Assembly (NCBI RefSeq): GCF_963664735.1
Contig: NZ_OY761553.1
Coordinates: 4,878,408-4,942,407, forward strand
Direction: 5' to 3'
DNA length: 64,000 nucleotides
Origin: an uncultured Cohaesibacter sp.
Lineage (GTDB): Bacteria; Pseudomonadota; Alphaproteobacteria; Rhizobiales; Cohaesibacteraceae
Part shown: one piece after another, positions 8,489 through 17,424 of the stretch
Position numbering within the stretch: the first letter of the stretch is position 1
How the letters are laid out: every line of letters starts with the position of its first letter
Made by a program: the position numbers and the translations under genes
Notes under the pieces: model-generated
The model's input: the letters and a program-made list of their open reading frames with translations, nothing else
Database searches by the model: none
Told to the model about the DNA's origin: nothing

Positions 8489-11400
8489 TTAGCCTAGGCG
8501 GCCGCTGGCATGGGCAAGCATCGTATATATCTTGCCGGTATCCGAGGTGAGATAGTTCATCGTAGTGGTGCCGTCACGATCTTTTCTTGAAATATCGTCC
8601 AGTATCCGTTCGAAGTCACCTACATAGCGGTTTACCGTGTTGCGGAAGTCGGTGTCGCGCTGATAGCGCATGCGTACATCCTCGAAGGTCTGTTGACCTT
8701 TGAGAGTGTAGAGGCGACGGGTAAAGCTGCCCCCTTCGCCGCGACGATAGCTTTCCCAAGCTTCCGACTGATTGTTTGTGTCAATACCGCGGATGATATC
8801 CTTGGAGATTGGCGCCAGAGCTTCGGCATCTCCCGGCTGAGGGATATTGTCTTCCGGCTGGGATGCGCGGCGCAGCAGATCGGAAACCCAGCCGCCAGAG
8901 CGACCTTCGTGATCATCCCGTTGAGCCGGTTGAGCATAGTTGCTTGCGGGCTGCTGAGGCTGTTGCTTTGGCTGTTCAGGCTGGCGCATTGGCTGTTGCT
9001 GCTGAACCGGCTGACTTGGGCGCTGGTTCATGGAGGCCTGAGCCGTGTTGCGCTGCTGATTGGAGCGATCAGAAGAGGACACGGTATCAAACATGTTGCC
9101 GTGACGCTGAACAACGCGCGACAGTTCCTTCAGAGCATCGATTTGCTCGGAAACGACACGGCGCATTGCTCCGGTTGCTTCTCTGGTTTCTGTCGGAAGT
9201 TCGGTCAGACCCTGCTTCAGTTCGGCCCGTGTGACGTCCAGATCACGTTTGATTTCTTGCGTGATCGCACGGATGTCCTGCGTTGCCTGTTCGAAGCGGC
9301 TGTTTGCATCTGCCATCGACTGAGCCATTTCTTCGCTCATCTCGCGCTGTACTGCACGGATGGACTCTGCTGCTCTTCTTCCTTCAGAAGCGGCATTGAT
9401 GCGCAGTTGTTCCAGCTGATCCATTACTTCCTTGGAGACGCCTTCGGTGCTCTGGCTGAGCAGCATTCCAACATCTCTTGCACGTCCCTCTGCGGTGCTG
9501 AGGGTGCTTGCAATAATCGAAGTGAAGTTGTTGAGGACATTTTCGATAGCCTCGGTACGCTGAGCCAGATCTTCGGTCATGCTGGAGAGCATTGCGCGGC
9601 GTTCTTCGACCGTGCCTTCCAGTCGATCATTGGTGTTTTCCATGATCCGGGTCGTATTGACCAGTGCTGTGGCCTGCTCTTCAAATTTGTCTGTAAGAGA
9701 GGAGACCTGCCCAAGGATGCTGTTGGAAACATCGCGCAGATCATGCACATGGCCGGTGAGTTGGTTCGTGGAATTACCAGCCTCATTGACAACCGTTTCG
9801 ACGACATTGCGGAACTGGCTGGTCTGTTCAGACAAGCTGGTTTCGATGGTCGAAAGGCTATGACCTGCATTGAGCAGAAGCTCTGACAAGGTTTCGTTGG
9901 CGTGTTTCAGGCGCTCAACGATTTCCGTGCCATCAGCACGCAACAGCTCGTTGGTGCTGCTCATGGACTGGCTTGCCTCGTCGGAAGCTATGCGCATGGC
10001 TTCCACAAGACGCTTGTTCGAGGTGTCGAGCTTGATGATCGCATCGTGGCTGCTTTGTGCAATCGACTTGACCAGGTTGCTGGACGAGGTTTCGAGAGCA
10101 ATTCTGGCCTGATCCGAGCTGATGGTAAGGGCTTCCACCGTGCGCTTGGAGCTTTCGTCCATCGCAGTGAGTGTCTCGGTTGATTTCTCGCCGATGGTTT
10201 CGACCGCTTGACGAGAGCTTTCCGTGAGAGCCGAAACGGCGCGTCTGGACCCTTCATCAAGAGCAGCCAGGGTGCCGCTCGATGTTTCACTCAGTGCGTG
10301 GACTGCACGCCGTGACGTATTCTCAAATGCGGCCAAGGCGCTGCTTGAGTTCTCCGTAAGGGCAGAAACCGTCCGCTGAGATGTTTCTTCAAAGGCTGCC
10401 AGCGTCTCGCTTGAGCTATCGCTAAGAGCCTTGGCGGCCAATTCTGCACTTGAGGAGAGAGCAAACTGCGTACGGGACGTGCTTTCTTCAAGCATGCTTA
10501 CTGCTTGCTGAGCGCTGTCGGACATGGTTTGTGCCGCACGTTCGGTGCTTGCTGTCAACGAGCCAACAGAACGATCGGTGTTTTCTGTGATCGCCTGAAC
10601 GGCGCGGCTTGTGCTCTCGTTGAGCGTATCCGTTGCCCGGGAGCTGTTTTCACTGATGGCGCTGACTAGCTGTTCGCCAGTTTGAGCCAGAGTTTGTGAG
10701 GCGCGTGCGCTTTCCTGAGCCACTGCACGAGCAATCTCGCCACCGCGGCTGGACAGGCTGTGAATGATGCTTTCTCCGGCCTTCTGGAAGGTCTCGGTGA
10801 TGCTTTCAGAACGGCTGTCCAATGCATGGACAACTGCGTTGCCTTTTTCATCCAGAATGGAGGAAAGCTCGGCAGAGCGAGAGCCCAGAACCGCATTGAA
10901 GCTTTCTGTCTTTTCGGTGATCTCTGCGCTTGCTGTTGTTAGGGTGGATGCAAGAGCATCACGAGCCTTGGCGCTTTCGGTCGCAAAGTTGGTAGAGATT
11001 GCGTTCAGGCGATCATTGAGGATGGCCTCGATCTGAGCCGACCGGCTGTCGAGAGTTTCGGCCACTTCAAAGACCTTGCTGCCCAGAGATACGTTGATCT
11101 CGGCAACGCGATCTGACAGGGTTTCCGTAAGCTCGTGGGCCTGACGTGACAGGGTTTCTCCAACCAGAGTAAGGCGCTTGTCCATGCTCTCGTTGATATC
11201 ATTCTGGCCTTGTGAGTAGGCCGTGGCGATATCTCTGGTGCGCTCAAGCAGGGTTTCGTTGATGTTGCGCGCACGATTGTCGAGGGTCTCGTCGAGCTTG
11301 CTGGTTCTTTCTTCCAGCGCCGAGTTGAGCGTATCTGCCTTGGTTGCGAAATTCATCGTCAGGCTGGATACGCTGTCTTCGAAGCCGCTGAGGCGTGTGG

Positions 11401-14050
11401 CAATTTCCTGTTCGAAATTCTCGGTGCGGCTTGTAAGAGCGTTTGCCACTTCCTCGGCGCGCGCCGAAACGCTGACGGTAAAGCCTTCCAGCCGGGTATC
11501 GAGAAGGGTTTCGATTTCTCCTGCGCGTGCAAACAGGGTCTGGTCAAGCGAGTTGATGCGCTGATCCATGGACTGGCTGAGCGAGTCAAGTCTATCACCC
11601 AGATGGCTGACAAGGTTGGTGCCGCCAACCGTGATGATTTCGTCGAATGCCTTGACGCGCTCTTCCATTGCCTTGCGAATATCTTCGCTCTGGCCTTGAA
11701 GGGCGTTGGTGAGTTCACCACCGGCATTCTCGAACAGTTCCTTGACCTTGTTGCCGCGCTGGGCAATGACCTTGGCGATTTCGGTACCGACCATGGCCAG
11801 ACGCTCGGTAACTTCCATGGAGCGAGAATTGAGTGCATCCGTTGCCTTGCCGGTTGCCTGTTCGAGATTTTCCGACATGGCCTTGGATTGGGATTCAAGC
11901 ACATTGTTCATGCTGCTTGTCCGCTCATCCAGCATGGAGCCAAGATTGTTGGCGTGGGCTTCGAGCTGCTCGTTGAGTTCGCCACCCTTGACTGCAACCG
12001 TGTGATGAATGCGGTCGGCAGTGGTGTCCAGTTTGCTGGAAAGCTGCTCGCCCTGCGAGGACAGTGTTTCGGAAATATGCGTGCCGGTTTCCGTCATGCG
12101 ATGGGTGAGAGTATCGCCGGTTCTGGAAATCGTCTGGGCAATGTTGGTACCTGTTTCGTCCAGTTTCTCGTTGATCTCGGTTCCACGCAGGGAAAGATCG
12201 ACAAGAAGAGCGTCGCCAGTGCCTTTGAGAGCCTGGGAAACTTCGGAAGACCGTTCCGTGATCGCTGTAACGATTTCGGTGCCCTGAGTGCGGATATTTT
12301 CGGCAACAGTCGAGCCGGTTTCCGACATGGAACGCGTCATCGTCGTGCTGATTTCGGAGAGGCTGCCGGTAACTGCCGTGCCGATTTCTCTCAGTTCCGA
12401 GGTGATAGAACCGCCGGTTTGGGCAAGATTGGTCGTTACATCCGAACCGAATGTCTTGAGGTTGTCGGTCAGGGATTGGCCCGTCGTGGCGATATTTTCC
12501 GTGACTTCGGTGCCGATGGTTTTGAGCTCGTTGCTGAGAGAACCGCCGGTGTAAGCCAGATTTGCGGTCACTTCTTCGCCAATCGTTCTGAATTCGCCGG
12601 TCAGGCTGCTTCCTGTATTGGACAGGTTCGCGGTGACTTCTGAGCCAACATTTCTCAGCTCGCTGGTGAGGGCGCTGCCTGTTGTCGCGAGATTTTCTGT
12701 AACCTCGGAGCCGATGGACTGCAGCTCACTGGTAAGAGCATTGCCTGTCGTTGACAGATTTGCGGTTACGTCGTTGCCGATGGACTGCAGACTGGTGTTG
12801 AGACCTGCTCCAACCTCGGCGATATTGTTCGTCACGGTTTCGCCGGTTTGAGACAGTGTAGAGGTCAGTTCTTGTCCTGCGCCAATGAAGCGATCGGTGA
12901 CTTCATGTCCGATGCTTGCCAACTGGCTGGTCAGGTCGCTGCCCGTCATTTCCAGTTTCTGGGAAATATCTGAACCGGACATGGTCAACTGATTGGTGAT
13001 CGATTGGCCTGCGTCGGTCAGCGACTCGGTAACATTCGCACCAGTCGTTGACAAACGGTCAACCAGATCGGAGCCGCGATTGGAGAGCACATTGACCATT
13101 GTCTCGCCAGCGTTGGCCAGTGCGATGGTGATCTGCTCGCCTTTTTCGGCCAGCGAAAGGGTAACGCGTGAGCCAGCGTCGGAAACGCTCTTGGAAATGG
13201 ACTCGCTGGTGGTGTTGAGCTCATCGGAGAGGCTCGTGTGAGCGCCGGAAATTGATGCTCTGACGCGTTCGGAGTTGGTTACGATGGCTTCACGCTGGGT
13301 GATCAATTCGTCGATCAGTGAGCGGATGCGCAGTTCGTTTTCCGTGTAGGCGCGTTCCAGCGAGGAAACCTCGTTGTGCACCATGACTTCCAGTTCGGAA
13401 GCCCGTGCAAGCGCTCGTTCGATGCCGTCACTCATGGAGGCCACTTCGCGGCGGATGGCCTGACCCACATTGACGACAGACTCTTTGGCCACATTTTCAG
13501 GCTCAACCAGGCGCATGGCGACTTGCGTCATTGCGTTTGAAACCTGGCGCATTTCATGAGCACGGATGACGATGTACGCCATCATGAAAAATAGAATGAC
13601 AGGTAGGAAAATTCCGGCGAGTGCGGCTAGAGCAGCCGGAGAATTCATCAGGGAGGCAAACCCGTCTTGTGCAATCTGCTCACCACCGAAGCCCATAAAG
13701 AATATGGCTCCGCCAATGGCTACCCAGAACAGCGATAGTATTGTGGCAAACATGTAAGGCGCAGAGCTTGGTGGCTGCTGCAGGGAATGCAACAAATGTC
13801 CGACCGACTGCTGATCGTCGTTTGCAGGCCTTGGTTTGACTTTTTTACTTCGGGATTCCCCTTTGGATGAGGAGCCGTCAGCCTTGGACGCGACGTTGTC
13901 GCTCGCGTTATCCTTGGCTTTGTTAGCATTGCCTTTGGACCTGGATTCATTTGCCTCATCGGAGACGTCGAAATCCATTTTCAAAGCGTCTTCAACCGCC
14001 GACAGAGCCGCTTCTGTCGGATCCTGAATCTTTGGAGACTTCGTTACCAT
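8489..14050 (-). CDS. Giant membrane-anchored 11-residue-repeat (hendecad) protein
   Basis: 1853 residues, function unknown. Residues 1-95 are charged and low-complexity. Two membrane helices follow (about 100-121 and 141-163) with a short loop, then VIRAHEMRQ, so the long remainder should be cytoplasmic. From residue 271 to 897 I count 57 consecutive 11-residue units (typical GNDVTANLSTT, hydrophobic at unit positions 4 and 8, Gly at 1). A 7-residue insertion follows, then 42 more units (905-1366, typical TSRAVQAITEN), then another 7-residue insertion. Weaker helix continues to about 1650. A Gln/Pro-rich linker (about 1660-1710) leads to a compact conserved-looking C-terminal domain (about 1715-1853). 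Such proteins are often labelled apolipoprotein-like or kinesin-like from weak repeat hits; I do not accept those functions. Confidence 0.9.
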   Translation of the reverse strand: MVTKSPKIQDPTEAALSAVEDALKMDFDVSDEANESRSKGNANKAKDNASDNVASKADGSSSKGESRSKKVKPRPANDDQQSVGHLLHSLQQPPSSAPYMFATILSLFWVAIGGAIFFMGFGGEQIAQDGFASLMNSPAALAALAGIFLPVILFFMMAYIVIRAHEMRQVSNAMTQVAMRLVEPENVAKESVVNVGQAIRREVASMSDGIERALARASELEVMVHNEVSSLERAYTENELRIRSLIDELITQREAIVTNSERVRASISGAHTSLSDELNTTSESISKSVSDAGSRVTLSLAEKGEQITIALANAGETMVNVLSNRGSDLVDRLSTTGANVTESLTDAGQSITNQLTMSGSDISQKLEMTGSDLTSQLASIGHEVTDRFIGAGQELTSTLSQTGETVTNNIAEVGAGLNTSLQSIGNDVTANLSTTGNALTSELQSIGSEVTENLATTGSALTSELRNVGSEVTANLSNTGSSLTGEFRTIGEEVTANLAYTGGSLSNELKTIGTEVTENIATTGQSLTDNLKTFGSDVTTNLAQTGGSITSELREIGTAVTGSLSEISTTMTRSMSETGSTVAENIRTQGTEIVTAITERSSEVSQALKGTGDALLVDLSLRGTEINEKLDETGTNIAQTISRTGDTLTHRMTETGTHISETLSSQGEQLSSKLDTTADRIHHTVAVKGGELNEQLEAHANNLGSMLDERTSSMNNVLESQSKAMSENLEQATGKATDALNSRSMEVTERLAMVGTEIAKVIAQRGNKVKELFENAGGELTNALQGQSEDIRKAMEERVKAFDEIITVGGTNLVSHLGDRLDSLSQSMDQRINSLDQTLFARAGEIETLLDTRLEGFTVSVSARAEEVANALTSRTENFEQEIATRLSGFEDSVSSLTMNFATKADTLNSALEERTSKLDETLDNRARNINETLLERTRDIATAYSQGQNDINESMDKRLTLVGETLSRQAHELTETLSDRVAEINVSLGSKVFEVAETLDSRSAQIEAILNDRLNAISTNFATESAKARDALASTLTTASAEITEKTESFNAVLGSRSAELSSILDEKGNAVVHALDSRSESITETFQKAGESIIHSLSSRGGEIARAVAQESARASQTLAQTGEQLVSAISENSSRATDTLNESTSRAVQAITENTDRSVGSLTASTERAAQTMSDSAQQAVSMLEESTSRTQFALSSSAELAAKALSDSSSETLAAFEETSQRTVSALTENSSSALAAFENTSRRAVHALSETSSGTLAALDEGSRRAVSALTESSRQAVETIGEKSTETLTAMDESSKRTVEALTISSDQARIALETSSSNLVKSIAQSSHDAIIKLDTSNKRLVEAMRIASDEASQSMSSTNELLRADGTEIVERLKHANETLSELLLNAGHSLSTIETSLSEQTSQFRNVVETVVNEAGNSTNQLTGHVHDLRDVSNSILGQVSSLTDKFEEQATALVNTTRIMENTNDRLEGTVEERRAMLSSMTEDLAQRTEAIENVLNNFTSIIASTLSTAEGRARDVGMLLSQSTEGVSKEVMDQLEQLRINAASEGRRAAESIRAVQREMSEEMAQSMADANSRFEQATQDIRAITQEIKRDLDVTRAELKQGLTELPTETREATGAMRRVVSEQIDALKELSRVVQRHGNMFDTVSSSDRSNQQRNTAQASMNQRPSQPVQQQQPMRQPEQPKQQPQQPASNYAQPAQRDDHEGRSGGWVSDLLRRASQPEDNIPQPGDAEALAPISKDIIRGIDTNNQSEAWESYRRGEGGSFTRRLYTLKGQQTFEDVRMRYQRDTDFRNTVNRYVGDFERILDDISRKDRDGTTTMNYLTSDTGKIYTMLAHASGRLG
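9953..13240 (-). repeat. Coding region for 99 eleven-residue repeats
   Basis: This DNA encodes residues 271-1366 of the giant protein. In-frame 33-base units repeat throughout, and many adjacent pairs form 66-base (22-residue) super-units, as in residues 414-545 where IGxEVTxNL alternates with TGxxLTxEL. The unit phase changes only once inside the span, by an extra seven codons (residues 898-904), and again just after it (1367-1373). The counts close exactly on the 1853-residue length. Confidence 0.88.
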
Positions 14051-14611
14051 GTCTGCTCTAGCCTTGTTCTACTCAATACATGCACTGGATTTGGTTCAGA
14101 TTGCCGCTTGGGGGGCTGCTATTGCTCGTTCACTTCACTTCAAGCAAACATTGCCTCATGCAATTGGCAGAGCCCGCGCAGTTTGAACCATATTGCCACC
14201 TGCTTCTATCTTGCCATTTCACCGATTTTTTAAAGGTGCCAAGCGCTCAGGGACGAGGCGCAGCCTGATGAAAAGGGGATAGAAAAAGTGCCCAATATAT
14301 CAGGTGACATCGTACAAGGAGAGAATGGCCAAAGGAAATACTATTTTTATGAGTTAGTCCCAACTTGTTAACCAAACGGGAGCGATTGGGCAGCCTGTTT
14401 CAAGCATTGAACGAAGGTGCTGTTGTTAACTATATGAATTAATTATAATTTTTTATCTTTTTATTGTGTGCTTCCAATTGAATAGTCATCTGGCTTATTG
14501 CACAAAATATTTAGGGCGAGTCATCGCGAATCTGGCGATTATGGTTAACGCCGGGTAACCATATTTGAAAACTGTTTGATTCCGGGAAAGTGAGATTCTG
14601 GGTGAGGGAAA
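14051..14611. other. 561-base divergent intergenic region
   Basis: It separates the giant repeat gene (minus) from the Hpt gene (plus) and must carry both promoters. It is AT-rich near 14430-14470. I see no convincing gene; a 62-codon frame at 14080-14268 has no ribosome site or recognisable product. The only clear element is the inverted repeat at 14541-14562. Confidence 0.6.
14541..14562. promoter_or_regulatory. Inverted repeat ATGGTTA...TAACCAT upstream of the Hpt gene, CtrA-like
   Basis: Arms ATGGTTA and TAACCAT flank an eight-base centre 50-70 bases upstream of the Hpt start. It contains TTAA, six bases, then GTAACC, close to the TTAA-N6-TTAACC arrangement seen before fliL. It could be a CtrA-type or other dimer operator; the second half-site is imperfect. 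Confidence 0.4.
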
Positions 14612-14944
14612 ATGGCCATGAATACACAAAAATGCAGTCTTGATCTTGCTCACCTGTCACAACAGACGATGGGGGATTTGGACCTGCAGAGGCAGGTTTT
14701 ATCCATATTCGTCGAGCAAATGAAACTCAAAATCCCCCAATTGGCTCCACAAATGGAGGGGCTTGGTGAACTCGCCCATAGCATCAAAGGGTCCGCAAAG
14801 GGAATAGGCGCGTGGCAGGTTGCGAAAGCTGCAGAGGAAGTGGAAAAGTCGAGCGGTGATCCATCTGCGGAAATTGAAGCCTTGCTTCTCGCAGTCGATG
14901 TGTCTTTGCAGGATATCGAGACCTTGTTGCAGTCAGATGGTTGA
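14612..14944 (+). CDS. Hpt domain phosphotransfer protein
   Basis: Single-domain histidine phosphotransfer protein of 110 residues that relays phosphate between a hybrid kinase and a response regulator in the cytoplasm. The motif ELAHSIKGSAKGIGA carries the phospho-accepting His at residue 56, in the expected four-helix layout. GAGG at 14604-14607 lies 4 bases from the ATG at 14612 and 10 bases from a second in-frame ATG at 14618, so either may be the start. It is much smaller than ChpT, the Hpt-like partner of CckA, so it is probably a different relay component. Partners cannot be named, though a CheZ-like gene and cckA are in the same window. Confidence 0.85.
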   Translation: MAMNTQKCSLDLAHLSQQTMGDLDLQRQVLSIFVEQMKLKIPQLAPQMEGLGELAHSIKGSAKGIGAWQVAKAAEEVEKSSGDPSAEIEALLLAVDVSLQDIETLLQSDG

Positions 14945-15064
14945 GCCGTGGCGAGCGGCAAGGCCTGTGCGTTACCCTTCGATACAATTCGTCCTCTTTG
15001 TAAATGGGACAAAATTGTCTATATGCATGTAGCACGACCAATTTCAGACCAGTGAGCAGAGTCC

Positions 15065-15385
15065 ATGCCTAAAATTACCTTTATCACATTTGATGAAACG
15101 AAATACGAAGTGGATGCCAAAGATGGTGCGACGGTGATGGAAACCGCCATCAAGAATGGCGTTCCCGGAATCGAAGCCGAGTGTGGGGGCGCCTGTTCTT
15201 GTGCGACCTGTCATGTATATGTTGATGAAGCCTGGGCTGAAAAGACCGGTGAGCCAGGCGCCATGGAAGAGGATATGCTCGATTTCGCTCAGGATGCGGA
15301 TGACCGCAGCCGTCTGTCGTGCCAGATCAAGATGAGTGATGAGCTGGATGGGCTGGTTGTTCGAATTCCGGAAAGTCAGGCCTGA
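15065..15385 (+). CDS. 2Fe-2S ferredoxin, adrenodoxin/FdxB type
   Basis: Small electron carrier of 106 residues that passes electrons to a monooxygenase or iron-sulfur assembly partner. The four cluster ligands follow the adrenodoxin/putidaredoxin pattern: C40, C46, C49 (C-x5-C-x2-C inside [20 protein letters not shown]) and C86 in RLSCQI. C44 is an additional non-ligand cysteine. Length and termini match the family. The gene stands alone with its own strong terminator at 15421. No neighbouring cytochrome P450 or reductase is present, which favours a housekeeping role such as Fe-S assembly. Confidence 0.92.
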   Translation: MPKITFITFDETKYEVDAKDGATVMETAIKNGVPGIEAECGGACSCATCHVYVDEAWAEKTGEPGAMEEDMLDFAQDADDRSRLSCQIKMSDELDGLVVRIPESQA

Positions 15386-15420
15386 TAGCAGACGTTACTT
15401 ACCGGTGTAAGTAATTTTAC

Positions 15421-15454
15421 AAAGCGGAGGTCTCTCGAGGGCCTCCGCTTTTTC
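15421..15454 (+). terminator. Intrinsic terminator after ferredoxin gene
   Basis: The stem AAAGCGGAGG (15421-15430) pairs with CCTCCGCTTT (15442-15451) around an 11-base loop and runs into T residues. It lies 36 bases after the ferredoxin stop. Confidence 0.9.
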
Positions 15455-15500
15455 ATTGCATGTGTCGATTGGATGGGGCAAGTTACTTGGGTAATTGGTA

Positions 15501-16175
15501 ATGTTCGAAAGAAGAAAATTATCCATGATGACCGAATGCTGTGCTGATCAAAGATCACGACCTCCGCTTGGTGGCTTCATGCCAATTGGCGTGCATCTTG
15601 TGTGTGGGATGTCCGTAGTGTCGCGCCAGCGCGCCAAGATCGTTCCGTTTGCAAGTGGTGATGTGGTGGAGATCGGGTTTGGGTCAGGTCTGAATCTACC
15701 ACATTATGATCGAGGCAAGGTGCGCAGTCTTGTCGGAGTTAATCCCGATGACGGCCTGCCGGAATTGGCCAGGCGCGCTATTGCCAAGCAGGATCTTCAT
15801 GCCGAGTTGCTGGTCGAGAGTGCCGAGGCAATGTCGCTTTCAAGCGAGTCTGCAGATACGGTGGTCGTTACCTATAGCCTGTGTTCTATCCCGGATGTAA
15901 AGGCGGCTTTGAGCGAGGCGCATCGGATTTTGCGTCCCCACGGGCGGCTTTTGTTCTGCGAGCACGGGCTCTCGCCCAAGGCTCACGTGGCAAGACTTCA
16001 GGATCGTTGCAATTCGACATGGCGTGCTTTGGCTGCCGGGTGTCATCTCAATCGGGACACGGGAACCTTGATCCGGCAGGCCGGATTTGAGATGGAGCGC
16101 TATGATATCTACGATCTGGGCTGGGGGACAAGGGTGCTTGGCACCCATCATGTTGGTATAGCCCGCAAGATTTAG
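15501..16175 (+). CDS. Class I SAM-dependent methyltransferase (UbiE/type 11 group)
   Basis: Soluble methyltransferase of about 224 residues. Motif I, DVVEIGFGSGLNLPHYD, lies near residue 56-72, with a post-I acidic region VGVNPDDG, a motif II-like segment SADTVVVTYSLCSIPD, and motif III HRILRPHGRLLFCEHG. This layout fits the type 11 group acting on small molecules or lipids; the substrate is unknown. The start is uncertain: TTG at 15495, ATG at 15501 and ATG at 15525 are all in frame, and none has a strong ribosome site. I prefer 15501 because it keeps the usual N-terminal basic segment. It converges on the MFS gene ending at 16213. Confidence 0.8.
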   Translation: MFERRKLSMMTECCADQRSRPPLGGFMPIGVHLVCGMSVVSRQRAKIVPFASGDVVEIGFGSGLNLPHYDRGKVRSLVGVNPDDGLPELARRAIAKQDLHAELLVESAEAMSLSSESADTVVVTYSLCSIPDVKAALSEAHRILRPHGRLLFCEHGLSPKAHVARLQDRCNSTWRALAAGCHLNRDTGTLIRQAGFEMERYDIYDLGWGTRVLGTHHVGIARKI

Positions 16176-16212
16176 TTATTTTCGCATCAGCAAGCCGTGA
16201 CTCTCTAAACTG

Positions 16213-17424
16213 CTATTCCGCCGCAGGCTGAGGGGCCGTTGGTGCCTTGCCAACCCATTCGTTGCCTTCATGCGGGTCGCGGGGGACGAAGCGCGACAGA
16301 ATGAACGAAATTACCGCCATGCAAGACCCCAGCAAGAAAACCGCGGAGGGGTTGATCAGCCAGATCAGGCCGAAGCTTGCCGGTATGACGATGGCCGCGA
16401 TGTGATTGATGGTAAAGGCCACTCCGGCTGTTGGAGCGATGTCGGCAGGATCTGCGATTTTCTGGAAATAGGTTTTCATGGCAATCGCCATGGCAAAGAA
16501 GGCGTTGTCCGCGACATATAGGGTTGCTGCCATCCAGGGGGTGCTTACAAACGCGTATGCAGTGAAAATGATGAATAGACCAACATATTCTATGCCCATC
16601 ATGCGCCGTTCACCAAAGCGACCGATGAATTTGCCGATTTGCGGAGCAAAGAACATATTGAAGATGCAATTGATGAAGAAAAGCGCTGCGATTTCGTCAA
16701 CGCGGTAGCCGAATTTCTCCACCATCATGAAACCTGCAAAGACAGTGAAAATCTGGCGTCGGGCCCCTCCCATGAAGGTAAGTGCGTAATAGAGCCAGTA
16801 GCGCTGACGCAAAACGAGCTTCTTGCGCTGCGGGTTGGGGGCTTCAAATTGGGGGAAAAGGAACCAGAGCACAATGATCATGATGATCGTCATTGAGCCG
16901 CCGATGAGAAATACCGTCTGGTAGGAAAGATGCAGTGTTTTCCATGTAATGAAAATGACACCATAGGCGACCAGCTGTGCAGTCGCGGCGATCGACAGAA
17001 TGCGGCCCATCATCGCCGGCGCCTTGTCCTTGGGGAGCCATTGCAAGGAAAGCGACTGGTTGGCCGTTTCATAATAATGGAAGCCGATGGACATGATGAT
17101 GGTCGAGAAATAGAGCCCGTAAATGGTGGGCAGAAAGCCCGTCATGGCAACCCCGACGCCCAGAAAGGCCAGCGCCAGAAAGGCCATCGTCTGCTCGCGC
17201 ATGATCAGCAGAACGAAAATCGCAGTAAATGCAAGAAAGCCGGGGATTTCGCGAATGGATTGTGAAATGCCGATTTCCCGTCCTGTGAAGCCGACCTCGT
17301 TGATTGCGAAATTGTTCAAGAGATTGTTCCAACTGGCAAAGCCAAGCTGGTTTGCCGCCGCCATAAGCATGAGCAGGACGAACGGAGTGCGCCAGGAACT
17401 GGCAGAAGCAGCAGGGGCTTTCAT
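16213..17424 (-). CDS. MFS transporter
   Basis: Integral membrane protein of 403 residues with about twelve hydrophobic helices in two six-helix halves separated by a basic loop (FEAPNPQRKKLVLRQRY, near residue 200). It has no substrate-diagnostic motif that I recognise. The N-terminal helix contains NQLGFASWNNLLNNF, a polar stretch unusual for drug exporters. The start has a clear cytoplasmic leader (MKAPAASASSW). Upstream, 17425-17605 contains no gene. Substrate and direction of transport are not predictable. Confidence 0.8.
   Translation of the reverse strand: MKAPAASASSWRTPFVLLMLMAAANQLGFASWNNLLNNFAINEVGFTGREIGISQSIREIPGFLAFTAIFVLLIMREQTMAFLALAFLGVGVAMTGFLPTIYGLYFSTIIMSIGFHYYETANQSLSLQWLPKDKAPAMMGRILSIAATAQLVAYGVIFITWKTLHLSYQTVFLIGGSMTIIMIIVLWFLFPQFEAPNPQRKKLVLRQRYWLYYALTFMGGARRQIFTVFAGFMMVEKFGYRVDEIAALFFINCIFNMFFAPQIGKFIGRFGERRMMGIEYVGLFIIFTAYAFVSTPWMAATLYVADNAFFAMAIAMKTYFQKIADPADIAPTAGVAFTINHIAAIVIPASFGLIWLINPSAVFLLGSCMAVISFILSRFVPRDPHEGNEWVGKAPTAPQPAAE

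Noticed and set aside
8693-12643. Frames of 346 and 397 residues opposite the giant repeat gene
   Set aside because: The 33-base periodic coding sequence keeps antisense frames free of stops. The giant frame has coherent membrane helices and repeats; the antisense products do not.
8489-14050. Kinesin or apolipoprotein function for the giant protein
   Set aside because: No motor or nucleotide-binding domain is present; resemblance to such proteins comes from helical repeats alone.
14080-14268. Possible 62-residue gene in the divergent region before the Hpt gene
   Set aside because: No ribosome site, no recognisable domain, and located where the giant-gene promoter is expected.
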